64,000 nt of DNA from Streptomyces sp. CG4 (GTDB taxonomy: Bacteria > Actinomycetota > Actinomycetes > Streptomycetales > Streptomycetaceae), in contig NZ_CP163525.1 of assembly GCF_041080655.1 (NCBI RefSeq), positions 3,782,001-3,846,000 of the forward strand, given 5' to 3'. Positions 25,173-33,420 of the stretch are shown in pieces. Position numbers and translations under genes: made by a program. Numbering within the stretch: position 1 is the stretch's first letter; each line of letters starts with the position of its first letter. The notes beneath the pieces were generated by a model. The model made no database searches. It had not been told where the DNA came from and was given only the letters and a program-made list of their open reading frames with translations.

Positions 25173-25583
25173 ATGTCAGACAAAGAGTCGTACGAACTGC
25201 TCGGCTTCGACAACGTGCTGCTGCCCGTCGGCGACCTCGGCGAGGCCGTCGACTTCTACGAACGGGCCGGGTTCACCGTGGGGTTCCGGTTCGACGAGGC
25301 CGGGATCGCGCTGGTGAAGGTCGGCGCGGAGACGCCCGGAATCCTGCTGCGCGCCGAGGCGGCACTGGGGCACCGGACGCCGCCGTGGCACTCGCCGCGC
25401 ATCTGGCTGGAGGTGCCCGACGCGCGGGTGGCGGCGCGGGAGCTGGCCGACGCCGGCATCACGGCGCTGGACGAGGCGTTCCAGGAAGCCACCGGCTGGA
25501 CGGTGGAGATCGCCGACCCCTGGGGCAACGTCCTCGGCTTCACGGACTACACCAAGCGCCGGGAGCTGGGCCGCAGGGGCTGA
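25173..25583 (+). CDS. VOC-superfamily (glyoxalase/bleomycin-resistance fold) protein
   Basis: The 136-residue protein shows the paired beta-alpha-beta-beta-beta modules of the VOC fold: FDNVLLPVGDLGEAVDFYER at the start and WTVEIADPWGNVLGFTDY at the end, with the metal-site-type Glu in RIWLEVPDA. The reaction is unknown; members include glyoxalases, dioxygenases and drug-binding proteins. There is no Shine-Dalgarno; a TAATCT box ends 6 nt before the ATG, so the mRNA is probably leaderless. A TetR gene follows 47 bp later with its own promoter. Confidence 0.9.
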   Translation: MSDKESYELLGFDNVLLPVGDLGEAVDFYERAGFTVGFRFDEAGIALVKVGAETPGILLRAEAALGHRTPPWHSPRIWLEVPDARVAARELADAGITALDEAFQEATGWTVEIADPWGNVLGFTDYTKRRELGRRG

Positions 25584-25617
25584 ACCGACCTGGTCGGAGA
25601 GTGCCCTCGGCACTCGT

Positions 25618-25623
25618 TAGGCT
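25618..25623 (+). promoter_or_regulatory. -10 box of leaderless TetR-gene transcript
   Basis: TAGGCT with 7 nt to GTG 25631. Confidence 0.55.
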
Positions 25624-25630
25624 CATTGGC

Positions 25631-26410
25631 GTGCCCGCGAACAACGACGGTCCCGAGGCGGCCGGTCTCCCCAGCAGCAAGTCCGAGCAGACCCGTGCGC
25701 TGATCCTCCAGACCGCGATGCGGTTGTTCCAGGAGCGCGGGTACGACAAGACCACCATGCGGGCCATCGCCAAGGAGGCCGGCGTCTCCGTCGGCAACGC
25801 CTACTACTACTTCGCGGGCAAGGAACACCTGATCCAGGGCTTCTACGACCGGATCGCCGCCGAGCAGCAGGCGGCCGTCCGCGAGGTCCTGGACCGGGAG
25901 ACCGACCTGGAGGCGCGGCTCGCGGGCGTGCTGACCGGCTGGCTCGACATCGCCCGCCCCTATCACGAGTTCGCCGTGCAGTTCTTCAAGAACGCCGCCG
26001 ACCCCGACAGCCCGCTCAGCCCCTTCTCGCCGGAGAGCGAGCACGCCCGCGAGCAGGCCATCGCCATCCACCGGGAGGTGCTGGCCGGCTCCAGGTCCAA
26101 GGTCGCGCCCGAACTGCGGGACGTCCTCCCGGAGTTGATGTGGCTCGCCCAGATGGGACTGGTCCTGTACTGGATCTTCGACCGCACGGAGGGCCGCGAA
26201 CGCAGCTACCGCCTGGCCCGGCGCGGCGCCCGGCTGACCGCCCGCGGAGTGGCGCTCGCCCGCTTCCGCGTCCTGCGCCCCCTGGTCCTGGAGATCCACG
26301 AACTGTTCACGGACTTCCTGCCCGGCATGACGAAGGCACTGCCGGATCCACGGACCAGGGGGACCGGGGAGACCAGGGGGACCAAGGGGCGCGAGCAGGA
26401 AGACGGCTGA
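25631..26410 (+). CDS. TetR/AcrR-family transcriptional regulator
   Basis: The 259-residue protein has an N-terminal TetR helix-turn-helix (about 17-65): SEQTRALILQTAMRLFQERG, TTMRAIAKEAGVSVGNAYYY and FAGKEHLIQGFYDR. A long helical ligand domain follows (ARPYHEFAVQFFKNAADPDS, LMWLAQMGLVLYWIFDRTEG), with a low-complexity RGTGETRGTKGREQ tail. The inducer and targets are unknown; the VOC gene upstream and the binding-protein gene downstream are candidates. GTG 25631 follows a TAGGCT box by 7 nt and has no Shine-Dalgarno, indicating a leaderless mRNA. Its TGA shares a TGATCA palindrome with the stop codon of the convergent next gene, with no gap. Confidence 0.93.
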   Translation: MPANNDGPEAAGLPSSKSEQTRALILQTAMRLFQERGYDKTTMRAIAKEAGVSVGNAYYYFAGKEHLIQGFYDRIAAEQQAAVREVLDRETDLEARLAGVLTGWLDIARPYHEFAVQFFKNAADPDSPLSPFSPESEHAREQAIAIHREVLAGSRSKVAPELRDVLPELMWLAQMGLVLYWIFDRTEGRERSYRLARRGARLTARGVALARFRVLRPLVLEIHELFTDFLPGMTKALPDPRTRGTGETRGTKGREQEDG

Positions 26411-27970
26411 TCAGATCCACTGCAGACGCCACAGGCGGAAGACGCCCGTGCCGTCGTCCAGGTACTGGCTGCCGCCCACGTCCTCGGTGCTGACCACGTA
26501 CTCCTTGCGCTGCCACAGCGGGACCAGCGGGACGTCCTGGGCGACGTCCCGCTGGATGTCCCTGAAGTCGTTCGCGGCCCGGCTGCGGTCGGCGTACTGC
26601 TGGCTGTCCAGGATGAGATGGTCGACCAGCTTGTTGCTGTAGCCGGTGCTCATCGTGGAGCCGGAGCCGACGAGCGCGGCGCCGAAGGTGTCCGGGTCGG
26701 GATAGTCGGCCACCCAGCCGACCGCCCAGGCGTCCATCTTCCCGGCGGCCCAGCGCTTCTGGAAGTCGGTCCACTCGTACCCCTGGACGTCCACCTGGAA
26801 CAGGCCGCCCGCCTCCAGCTGCTTCTTCAGCGCCGCCGCCTCCTCCTTGCCCGTGCCCCGGCCGATGCCGTAGCCGAAGGTGAAGCGCACCGGCAGGCTC
26901 ACCCCGGCCTGGGTGAGCAGCGCGCGGGCCTTGCTGACGCTCTGCGTCGGATAGCTGTCGAAGAACGAGGTGGTGTGGCCGGTGATGCCGGTCGGGATCA
27001 GCGAGTACAGGGGGTCGACGGTGCCCTGGTAGACCTGCGCGGCCAGCTGCTCGCGGTTGACCAGCCAGGCCAGCGCGCGGCGCACCCGTACGTCGTGCAG
27101 CGGGGAGCCCGTGCGGGTGTTGAGGTACAGGTTGCGGGTCTCGGCGCTGTCGGACTCGGTGACGCGCTTGTTGGGGTCGCTCGGGTTCAGCGCGGAGAGC
27201 ACGCCCGGCGACAGGGTCCGGGTCGCGACGTCGATCTCCTTGCCCTTCCAGGCGCCGTCGAGCTTCTCGGAGTCGGTGTAGTAGCGCAGCTCGATCGGGC
27301 GGCCGATGCCGCCGAGGTAGCCCTTGTAGCGCTTGTTCGGGGCGAGTTCGGCCCGCTGGTCCTTGGTGTACGACGTCAGCGTGTACGGGCCGGTGCCGTC
27401 GGCACCGGTGCCGGTGCGCAGGGAGTCCGCCGGATACGCGTCCTTGTCCACGATCGACCCGGCGCCGGTGGCGACCTTCAGCGGCCAGGTGGCGTCCGCC
27501 GAGCCGAGATGGAAGGTGACCGTGGTGGCGTTGTCGGCGGTCACCGAGGTGAGCGTGGCGAACAGCGACGCCGGGCCGACATCGGAGTTGATCCTCTTGA
27601 CCCGGTCGAAGGAGTACTTCACGTCCTCGGCGGTCATCTGCCGGCCGCTCGGGAAGGTGATCCCGGGGCGCAGGGTGCACCGGTACGTCCGCAGGCCCGC
27701 GCCCTGGAAGTCGCAGCTCTGCGCCGCGTCCGGGACCGGAGCGACACCGCCCGGCTCGAACGTCAGCAGCGACTGGAAGACATTGCTGAACAACGCCCAG
27801 GAACCGGCGTCGTAGGCACCGGCCGGGTCGAGGTCCGTGACGGCGTCCGTCGTACCGACCGTGATCGTCTTGTTCTTGTTCTCCTGCGACGGCAGCAGTT
27901 GCCAGCCGCCGATTCCCACGACCGCGAGTGCGAGCAGCGTCACGAGAATGCGCATGCGAACAGATCGCAT
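26411..27970 (-). CDS. Peptide/nickel-type (SBP family 5) solute-binding protein with uncleaved N-terminal anchor
   Basis: The 519-residue protein fits family 5 extracellular solute-binding proteins (OppA/DppA type): TVGTTDAVTDLDPAGAYDAG, RTYRCTLRPGITFPSG with AEDVKYSFDRV, DVRVRRALAWLVNREQL and MDAWAVGWVADYPDPDTFGA. The N-terminus (MRSVRMRILVTLLALAVVGI) is hydrophobic, but no lipobox Cys follows, unlike most such proteins in Gram-positives, so it may stay membrane-anchored by a helix. No permease or ATPase genes are adjacent; it must use a transporter encoded elsewhere or act as a sensor. ATG 27970 has GGGAGGG 8 nt upstream. Confidence 0.92.
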   Translation of the reverse strand: MRSVRMRILVTLLALAVVGIGGWQLLPSQENKNKTITVGTTDAVTDLDPAGAYDAGSWALFSNVFQSLLTFEPGGVAPVPDAAQSCDFQGAGLRTYRCTLRPGITFPSGRQMTAEDVKYSFDRVKRINSDVGPASLFATLTSVTADNATTVTFHLGSADATWPLKVATGAGSIVDKDAYPADSLRTGTGADGTGPYTLTSYTKDQRAELAPNKRYKGYLGGIGRPIELRYYTDSEKLDGAWKGKEIDVATRTLSPGVLSALNPSDPNKRVTESDSAETRNLYLNTRTGSPLHDVRVRRALAWLVNREQLAAQVYQGTVDPLYSLIPTGITGHTTSFFDSYPTQSVSKARALLTQAGVSLPVRFTFGYGIGRGTGKEEAAALKKQLEAGGLFQVDVQGYEWTDFQKRWAAGKMDAWAVGWVADYPDPDTFGAALVGSGSTMSTGYSNKLVDHLILDSQQYADRSRAANDFRDIQRDVAQDVPLVPLWQRKEYVVSTEDVGGSQYLDDGTGVFRLWRLQWI

Positions 27971-28194
27971 GGTGGTGCCCTCCCCAGGCCCTTCACAAGG
28001 CCCTACCCCTGGCCAGCACGATTTCGCCACTCCCCTAGTGGCGCGGCTCACCTAATCACACCTGTTTCAGCCGGGGGAAGGGCTTTCTGAACCAGTTGTG
28101 CAAGAACTTACCGAGGCGCTGTTCCGGCCGGTTCCACAGCGCCTTCACAGGTGTGGGAGCGGTTCCCCGCTCGGGGTGGGAGAGGTTCGCGCCG

Positions 28195-28434
28195 CTATGA
28201 CATCCGGCGCAGTGCGCGCAGTCCGCGCAACCCGATGACCCCGATGACCGTCCCCAATACGAAGGAAACGACCGCCAGCAGCAGGTGGACCCAGAAGTAC
28301 GCGGTCGGGTGACCGTGGTCGAAGGCGAGCCCGCTGCTGTCCTTGACGAGGTTCTTGACGAAAGTGACCCAGATGACCCAGCTCCACACCCCGAAGGCGA
28401 GCAGGAACCAGGAGACGGGGCGGCTGAGCTTCAT
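28195..28434 (-). CDS. SCO4848-family small membrane protein
   Basis: The 79-residue protein has two membrane helices (about 6-26 and 46-70): SRPVSWFLLAFGVWSWVIWV and FWVHLLLAVVSFVLGTVIGV. It matches the conserved streptomycete family named after SCO4848, whose function is unknown. ATG 28434 is preceded by GATACT with a 6-nt gap and no Shine-Dalgarno, so a leaderless start is likely. It is divergent from the D-Ala-D-Ala carboxypeptidase gene, 91 bp away, as in S. coelicolor (from memory). Confidence 0.88.
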   Translation of the reverse strand: MKLSRPVSWFLLAFGVWSWVIWVTFVKNLVKDSSGLAFDHGHPTAYFWVHLLLAVVSFVLGTVIGVIGLRGLRALRRMS

Positions 28435-28440
28435 GAGGCC

Positions 28441-28446
28441 AGTATC
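28441..28446 (-). promoter_or_regulatory. -10 box of leaderless SCO4848-family transcript
   Basis: GATACT on the minus strand with 6 nt to ATG 28434. Confidence 0.4.
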
Positions 28447-28512
28447 GCTGGCCTCTGTCCGGTTCCGTGTCGGGGGTGGGGTCGGAAGCGGGACTTCACG
28501 GTCCGCGCCGGG

Positions 28513-28518
28513 TACGTT
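28513..28518 (+). promoter_or_regulatory. -10 box of leaderless carboxypeptidase transcript
   Basis: TACGTT with 7 nt to GTG 28526. Confidence 0.5.
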
Positions 28519-28525
28519 CTCGTCC

Positions 28526-29740
28526 GTGCCCGCTCCGAAGCAGACCGGCCGTCGATCCCTGCTGGTCACCTCCGCCACCCTGCTGTCCCTGTCCGTCGGT
28601 ACGCCCGTCGCGCTCGCCGCCCCGACCCCCTCGACGAGTGCCACGGCCACTCCCCCGGCCCGTATGTCGACGGTGGGCGGCGAACGGCTCGGTCAGCCCG
28701 GCACCCAGGTCAATGCCGCTCCGGGCGTGCCCGACCTGCCCAAGGACATCACCGCCCGCTCCTGGATCGTCACCGACGCCGAGTCCGGCGACGTGCTCGC
28801 CGCGCACAACGCGCACTGGCAGCTGCCGCCGGCCAGCACGCTGAAGATGCTGTTCGCGGACACCCTGCTGCCCCGGTTCCCGAAGACCATGCAGCACAAG
28901 GTGGCGCCGTCCGACCTCGCGGGCATGGGCGAGGGCTCCAGCGTGGTCGGGATAAAGGAGGGCCTGACCTACAACGTCCACGACCTGTGGCTCGGTGTCT
29001 TCCTCCGCTCCGGCAACGACGCCGTGCACGTGCTGTCCGCGATGAACGACGGGGTCGCGCAGACCGTCAAGGACATGCAGGACCACGCCGACGAGCTGCA
29101 GGCCCGGGACACCCACGTGATCTCGCCCGACGGCTACGACGAGCCGGGTCAGCTGTCGTCGGCGTACGACCTGACGCTGATCGCCCGCTCCGGGCTGCAG
29201 AAGAAGGACTTCCGCGACTACTGCTCGACCGTGAGCGCCAGGTTCGGGGACCACGAGATCCGCAACACCAACCGGCTGCTGAGCGGCGACCCCGACGTGC
29301 CCGTGTACCAGGGCATCGCGGGGGTGAAGAACGGCAACACCACCAACGCGGGCGCCACGTTCACCGGGGTCGCCGAGCGGAACGGCAGGGTGCTGCTGGT
29401 CACGGTGATGAACCCGGCGAAGCACGAGCACAACGAGGTCTACAAGGAGACGGCCAAGCTGTTCGACTGGGGCTTCCAGGCGGCCGGCAAGGTCAACCCG
29501 GTGGGTGAGCTGGTGCCGCCGAAGAGCGCCCTGCCGAGCCCCGGCGCCTCGGCCGGGCAGTCCGCGCGGAACCACGGGTCCGGGTCCAGGCCGGTGGCCG
29601 GCGACACCACCGGCTCCGGCGGCGTCGGCACCGCCGCGGCCATCGCGGGCGGGGTGCTGGTCCTGCTCGCGGGCGCGGCGTTCCTGATCAATCGCCGGTG
29701 GCCGCTGCCGGACCTGATGCGCCGTCGGCCGCGTCCCTGA
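28526..29740 (+). CDS. D-alanyl-D-alanine carboxypeptidase (serine, S11 type)
   Basis: The 404-residue protein has a signal sequence (RRSLLVTSATLLSLSVGTPV) and the three active-site motifs of penicillin-binding DD-carboxypeptidases: STLK (Ser near 103) in PPASTLKML, SGN near 161 in LRSGNDAVH, and KNG near 267 in VKNGNT in place of the usual KTG. The C-terminus has a membrane helix (AAAIAGGVLVLLAGAAFLI) and a basic tail, so the enzyme is anchored on the outer face and trims pentapeptides of peptidoglycan. GTG 28526 follows TACGTT by 7 nt and has no Shine-Dalgarno (leaderless). Its 3' end overlaps the convergent YihY gene by 53 bp. Confidence 0.95.
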   Translation: MPAPKQTGRRSLLVTSATLLSLSVGTPVALAAPTPSTSATATPPARMSTVGGERLGQPGTQVNAAPGVPDLPKDITARSWIVTDAESGDVLAAHNAHWQLPPASTLKMLFADTLLPRFPKTMQHKVAPSDLAGMGEGSSVVGIKEGLTYNVHDLWLGVFLRSGNDAVHVLSAMNDGVAQTVKDMQDHADELQARDTHVISPDGYDEPGQLSSAYDLTLIARSGLQKKDFRDYCSTVSARFGDHEIRNTNRLLSGDPDVPVYQGIAGVKNGNTTNAGATFTGVAERNGRVLLVTVMNPAKHEHNEVYKETAKLFDWGFQAAGKVNPVGELVPPKSALPSPGASAGQSARNHGSGSRPVAGDTTGSGGVGTAAAIAGGVLVLLAGAAFLINRRWPLPDLMRRRPRP

Positions 29741-30599
29741 GGCCGTTCCCGCCGTTCTGCGTCGCCGTCCATGCGGCGCAGAACAGGACCAGTTTCGCGG
29801 TGAAGTTGATCCACAGCAGCAGGGCGACGGGGACGCCGAACGCGCCGTACATGCTCTTCGCGGCGACCCCCTGGATATAGCCGCTGAGCAGCAGCTTGAG
29901 CAGTTCGAAGCCGACCGCCCCGAGCAGTGCGGCCACCACCAGGCGGCGACGCGGCGGCTCGACGCCGGGCAGCAGGGTCAGGACGTAGACCAGCACCAGG
30001 AAGTCGGCGAGCACGGCGACGGCGAACGCGGCGATCCGCAGCAGCACACTGCCCCAGCCGTACGCGGCCAGGCCGAGATGGCGGGAGACGACGCCGACGG
30101 CGGCCGAGGCGAACGTGGACGCGGCGAGCGTGACGAGCAGCGCCCCGCCGAGGCCGAGCAGGATGCCGGCGTCCTTGGCCTTGGCCACCACCGGGTTCTG
30201 CTGCCGGTCCGGCAGCTGCCACACCGCGCGCAGACAGTCCCGCATCTGACCGACCCAGCCGATGCCGGTGAACAGCAGCACGGCGCCCGCGATGACACCG
30301 ACGGTGCCGGCGTTGTGGACGAGCGAGGTGAGGTCCAGCTGGTCGGAGACGACGCCGGGGAACTGCTCGGAGATCTTGAGCTCGACCGTCTTCTGCCGGT
30401 CCGCGCTGAGCGTGGCGGCGCTGACCGCGGCGACCAGGGTCAGCAGCGGGAACAGCGACACGAAGCTGATGAACGTCATGGCCGCGGCCAGCCGCGTCCA
30501 CTTCACCCGGTCCAGCCGCTCGTAGGCGTGCCACGCATGCGTCTCCATCAGCCGGACGACGAGCGGCCCGATGCCGGGGAGTCTCTTCAGCCAGTCCAT
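29688..30599 (-). CDS. YihY/BrkB-family inner-membrane protein
   Basis: The 303-residue protein has about six membrane helices with YihY family patterns: RLAAAMTFISFVSLFPLLTL, TGIGWVGQMRDCLRAVW, LLKLLLSGYIQGVAAKSMYG and GVPVALLLWINFTAKLVLF. Despite its old name, ribonuclease BN, it is not a nuclease; the role is unknown, possibly transport or envelope. ATG 30599 has AGGAACGG 5 nt upstream. The last 53 bp are antisense to the end of the carboxypeptidase gene. Confidence 0.93.
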   Translation of the reverse strand: MDWLKRLPGIGPLVVRLMETHAWHAYERLDRVKWTRLAAAMTFISFVSLFPLLTLVAAVSAATLSADRQKTVELKISEQFPGVVSDQLDLTSLVHNAGTVGVIAGAVLLFTGIGWVGQMRDCLRAVWQLPDRQQNPVVAKAKDAGILLGLGGALLVTLAASTFASAAVGVVSRHLGLAAYGWGSVLLRIAAFAVAVLADFLVLVYVLTLLPGVEPPRRRLVVAALLGAVGFELLKLLLSGYIQGVAAKSMYGAFGVPVALLLWINFTAKLVLFCAAWTATQNGGNGLRDAADGASGPAAATGD

Positions 30600-30702
30600 G
30601 ATCCGTTCCTGCCCCTGACGGCACACTCGTAAGACATCCCACTAATCACCCATTGTGTGGAGCGGGCGAATGTTCAGTAACTAACCACTCATATCAGGGC
30701 GA

Positions 30703-30708
30703 TACGGT
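30703..30708 (+). promoter_or_regulatory. -10 box of leaderless dprE2-like transcript
   Basis: TACGGT with 7 nt to ATG 30716. Confidence 0.5.
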
Positions 30709-30715
30709 CACCGTC

Positions 30716-31480
30716 ATGCCTGCATCCTCAGCCGCCCTCCGGCTTCCCCAGTCGCTGCTCGTCCTCGGCGGCACGTCCGAGATCGCGCTGGCCACCGCTC
30801 GCCGGCTGATCGCTCGCGGCGCGCGCACGGTGTGGCTGGCGGGCCGCCCCTCGCCGGCCCTGGACCAGGCCGCCGAGCAGCTGCGCACCCTCGGTGCGGA
30901 CACCCGCACCGTCGCCTTCGACGCCCTCGACCCCGAGTCCCACGAGAGTGTCCTCGGCAAGGTCTTCGCCGAGGGCGACATCGACCTGGTGCTGCTCGCC
31001 TTCGGCATCCTCGGCGACCAGGCCCACGACGAGCGCGACCCGGTACGCGCCGTCCGGGTCGCCCAGACCAACTACACCGGCGCCGTCAGCGCGGGCCTGG
31101 TCGCCGCCCGCGCCCTGCAGACCCAGGGCCATGGCTCGCTCGTGGTGCTGTCCTCCGTCGCCGGCGAGCGGGCCCGCCGCGCCGACTTCATCTACGGCTC
31201 CAGCAAGGCCGGCCTGGACGCCTTCGCCCAGGGCCTCGGCGACGCCCTCCACGGCACCGGCGTGCACGTCATGGTCGTACGCCCCGGACACGTCCGTACC
31301 ACGGGGATGGCCGGCCGGGACCGCATCCCCCTCGCCACCACCCCGGAGGCCGTCGCCACGGCCATCGAGCTGGGCCTGCGCCGCCGTTGTGAAGCGGTGT
31401 GGGTACCGGGCGCGCTGCGCGTGGTGATGTCGGCGTTGCGGCACATCCCGCGGGCGCTGTTCCGCAGGCTGCCGCTGTAG
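30716..31480 (+). CDS. SDR oxidoreductase, DprE2-like (decaprenylphosphoryl-2-keto-ribose reductase type)
   Basis: The 254-residue short-chain dehydrogenase has the nucleotide-binding motif LLVLGGTSEIALATARRL, the catalytic Ser in VVLSSVAGERARR, and YGSSK (Tyr about 159, Lys about 163), followed by VMVVRPGHVRTTGM. The TSEIALA variant and overall pattern match DprE2, which with DprE1 makes decaprenylphosphoryl-arabinose in mycobacteria. No dprE1 is adjacent, so the substrate is inferred from similarity only. ATG 30716 lies 7 nt after TACGGT without a Shine-Dalgarno (leaderless). The convergent 2H phosphoesterase gene begins 4 nt after its stop. Confidence 0.88.
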   Translation: MPASSAALRLPQSLLVLGGTSEIALATARRLIARGARTVWLAGRPSPALDQAAEQLRTLGADTRTVAFDALDPESHESVLGKVFAEGDIDLVLLAFGILGDQAHDERDPVRAVRVAQTNYTGAVSAGLVAARALQTQGHGSLVVLSSVAGERARRADFIYGSSKAGLDAFAQGLGDALHGTGVHVMVVRPGHVRTTGMAGRDRIPLATTPEAVATAIELGLRRRCEAVWVPGALRVVMSALRHIPRALFRRLPL

Positions 31481-31484
31481 GGGG

Positions 31485-32069
31485 CTACAGGCTCGCGATC
31501 GTCCCGCGTTCGATGTCCGCGTGGCCCGGCTGAGGCGGTACCACCGACACTCCGAACGTGTACTCCCGCAGCTTGCGCCAGATCAGGTCGGTGCCCTGTT
31601 CGTAGAGCGCGAAGCCGGTGCACGGCCACTGTGCGTCGAAGCCGGCGAGCTCCGCGAAGGCGCGGTCCATCGCCGCCTCGTCGATGCCGTGCGCGACCGT
31701 GACATGCGGGTGGTACGGGAACTGCAGCTCGCGCGCCAGCGGCCCGGACGCGTCCCGCACCCGCTGCTGCAGCCAGGTGCAGTCCTCGGCGCCCTGGACG
31801 ACACGGACGTAGACCACCGGGGACAGCGGACGGAACGTGCCGGTGCCCGACAGCCGCATCGGGAACGGCCGGCCGGCCCCGGCGACCTCGGTGAGATACG
31901 CCTCGACGGCCGGCAGCTCCGGCTCCTCGATCTCGGTCGGCGGCAGCAGCGTGACATGCGTGGGGATGCCGTGAGCCGCGGGGTCGCCGAAGCCCGCGCG
32001 CCGCTCCTGGAGCAGGCTGCCGTGAGGCTCCGGGACCGCGATCGACACGCCGATCGTTACGGTCCCCAC
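31485..32069 (-). CDS. 2'-5' RNA ligase / 2H phosphoesterase family protein
   Basis: The 194-residue protein has the two HxT motifs of the 2H superfamily, HVTLLPP (about 38-44) and HPHVTVAHG (about 120-128), in the two halves of the expected pseudo-symmetric fold. Members hydrolyse or ligate 2'-5' or cyclic phosphodiesters; the bacterial substrate is generally unknown. GTG 32069 has AGGAGA 5 nt upstream. It lies 170 bp beyond the trpS stop on the same strand, with no other feature in that gap. Confidence 0.93.
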   Translation of the reverse strand: MGTVTIGVSIAVPEPHGSLLQERRAGFGDPAAHGIPTHVTLLPPTEIEEPELPAVEAYLTEVAGAGRPFPMRLSGTGTFRPLSPVVYVRVVQGAEDCTWLQQRVRDASGPLARELQFPYHPHVTVAHGIDEAAMDRAFAELAGFDAQWPCTGFALYEQGTDLIWRKLREYTFGVSVVPPQPGHADIERGTIASL

Positions 32070-32239
32070 GTCGTCTCCTGTCGTCGCGTCTGTGGTCTTC
32101 TCGGCCGTCTCACCGGGCCGTCGGCTATCGACTGTACGGCTATGGATGTCCTGTGGGCAGGCGCAGCGGAAGTGATGTGCAGCGCTCCGCCCACTCGGAC
32201 GTGTGTACGGTCGTGCGCCGCAGCGCCGGTGTGTGCGTC

Positions 32240-33256
32240 TCAGTGCTTCGCCGGCAGGAAACCGACCCGCTCATAGGCCTGCGCCAGCGTCTCCGCGGCG
32301 ACCGCGCGCGCCTTCTCCGCGCCCTTGGCGAGGATCGAGTCGAGCGTCTCGGAGTCGTCCAGGTAGTGCTGGGTGCGCTCCCGGAACGGCGTCACGAACT
32401 CGACCATGACGTCGGCGAGGTCGGTCTTGAGGGCGCCGTACATCTTGCCCTCGTAGTCCTGCTCCAGCTCGGCGATCGACTTGCCGGTGAGCGTGGAGTA
32501 GATGGTGAGGAGGTTCGACACGCCCGGCTTGTTCTCCGCGTCGTAACGGATCACGGTGTCGGTGTCGGTGACGGCGCTCTTGACCTTCTTGGCGGTGGTC
32601 TTCGGCTCGTCGAGCAGGTTGACCAGGCCCTTCGGCGTGGACGCCGACTTGCTCATCTTGATCGACGGGTCCTGCAGGTCGTAGATCTTCGCCGTCTCCT
32701 TCAGGATGTACGGCGACGGGATCGTGAACGTCTGGCCGAAGCGGCCGTTGAAGCGCTCGGCCAGGTCGCGGGTCAGCTCGATGTGCTGGCGCTGGTCCTC
32801 GCCGACCGGCACCTCGTTCGCCTGGTACAGCAGGATGTCGGCGACCTGCAGGATCGGATACGTGAACAGGCCGACGGAGGCCCGGTCGGCGCCCTGCTTG
32901 GCGGACTTGTCCTTGAACTGGGTCATGCGGCTCGCCTCGCCGAAGCCGGTCAGGCAGTTCATGATCCAGGCGAGCTGGGCGTGCTCGGAGACATGGCTCT
33001 GGACGAAGAGCGTGCAGCGGTCCGGGTCCAGACCGGCGGCCAGCAGCTGGGCCGCGGCGAGCCGGGTGTTGGCCCGCAGCTCCTTCGGGTCCTGCGGGAC
33101 CGTGATCGCGTGCAGGTCGACGACCATGTAGAACGCGTCGTGGGACTCCTGCAGGGCCACCCACTGGCGGACGGCGCCGAGATAGTTGCCGAGGTGGAAC
33201 GAGCCGGCGGTGGGCTGGATGCCGGACAGCACGCGGGGTTGGTCAGCGGTGGCCAT
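32240..33256 (-). CDS. trpS: Tryptophanyl-tRNA synthetase
   Basis: The 338-residue protein is a class Ic aminoacyl-tRNA synthetase with the HIGH-like motif SFHLGNYLGAV (about 18-28), FVQSHVSEHAQLAWI, the tryptophan-pocket segment QVADILLYQANEVPVGEDQ and KMSKS near 200. It charges tRNA-Trp in the cytoplasm. ATG 33256 matches the usual start (MATADQPRVLSGIQ); another ATG three codons earlier is possible, and both share the GAGAGA upstream. The frame stays open far upstream, but the extra sequence is noncoding. An intergenic repeat separates it from glyA. Confidence 0.97.
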   Translation of the reverse strand: MATADQPRVLSGIQPTAGSFHLGNYLGAVRQWVALQESHDAFYMVVDLHAITVPQDPKELRANTRLAAAQLLAAGLDPDRCTLFVQSHVSEHAQLAWIMNCLTGFGEASRMTQFKDKSAKQGADRASVGLFTYPILQVADILLYQANEVPVGEDQRQHIELTRDLAERFNGRFGQTFTIPSPYILKETAKIYDLQDPSIKMSKSASTPKGLVNLLDEPKTTAKKVKSAVTDTDTVIRYDAENKPGVSNLLTIYSTLTGKSIAELEQDYEGKMYGALKTDLADVMVEFVTPFRERTQHYLDDSETLDSILAKGAEKARAVAAETLAQAYERVGFLPAKH

Positions 33257-33420
33257 GTTGCCCATTCTCTCAGAGGCTCGGGGTGGGATTGGCCCGTGAG
33301 GTGGGGGGTGGCTCGGGGGCGTGGGGGCTGCGGACCGTGGTGGGCTGGTCGCGCCCCGCGGCGGAGCCGCACATTGATGCGGCCCCGCGCCCCTGGGTCG
33401 GCTGCCCCGCAGGGCGTCTA
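33257..33420. repeat. trpS-glyA gap with long-form Streptomyces intergenic repeat
   Basis: The element at 33343-33397 reads GGCTGGTCGCGCCCCGCGG, then GAGCCGCACATTGATGCGG, then CCCCGCGCCCCTGGG. It can form a hairpin around GCGGCGGAGCCGC and lies just after glyA on its strand, where it may end or process the transcript. It is the same element as at 21356-21413 in the opposite orientation. Nothing else is seen in the gap. Confidence 0.55.
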
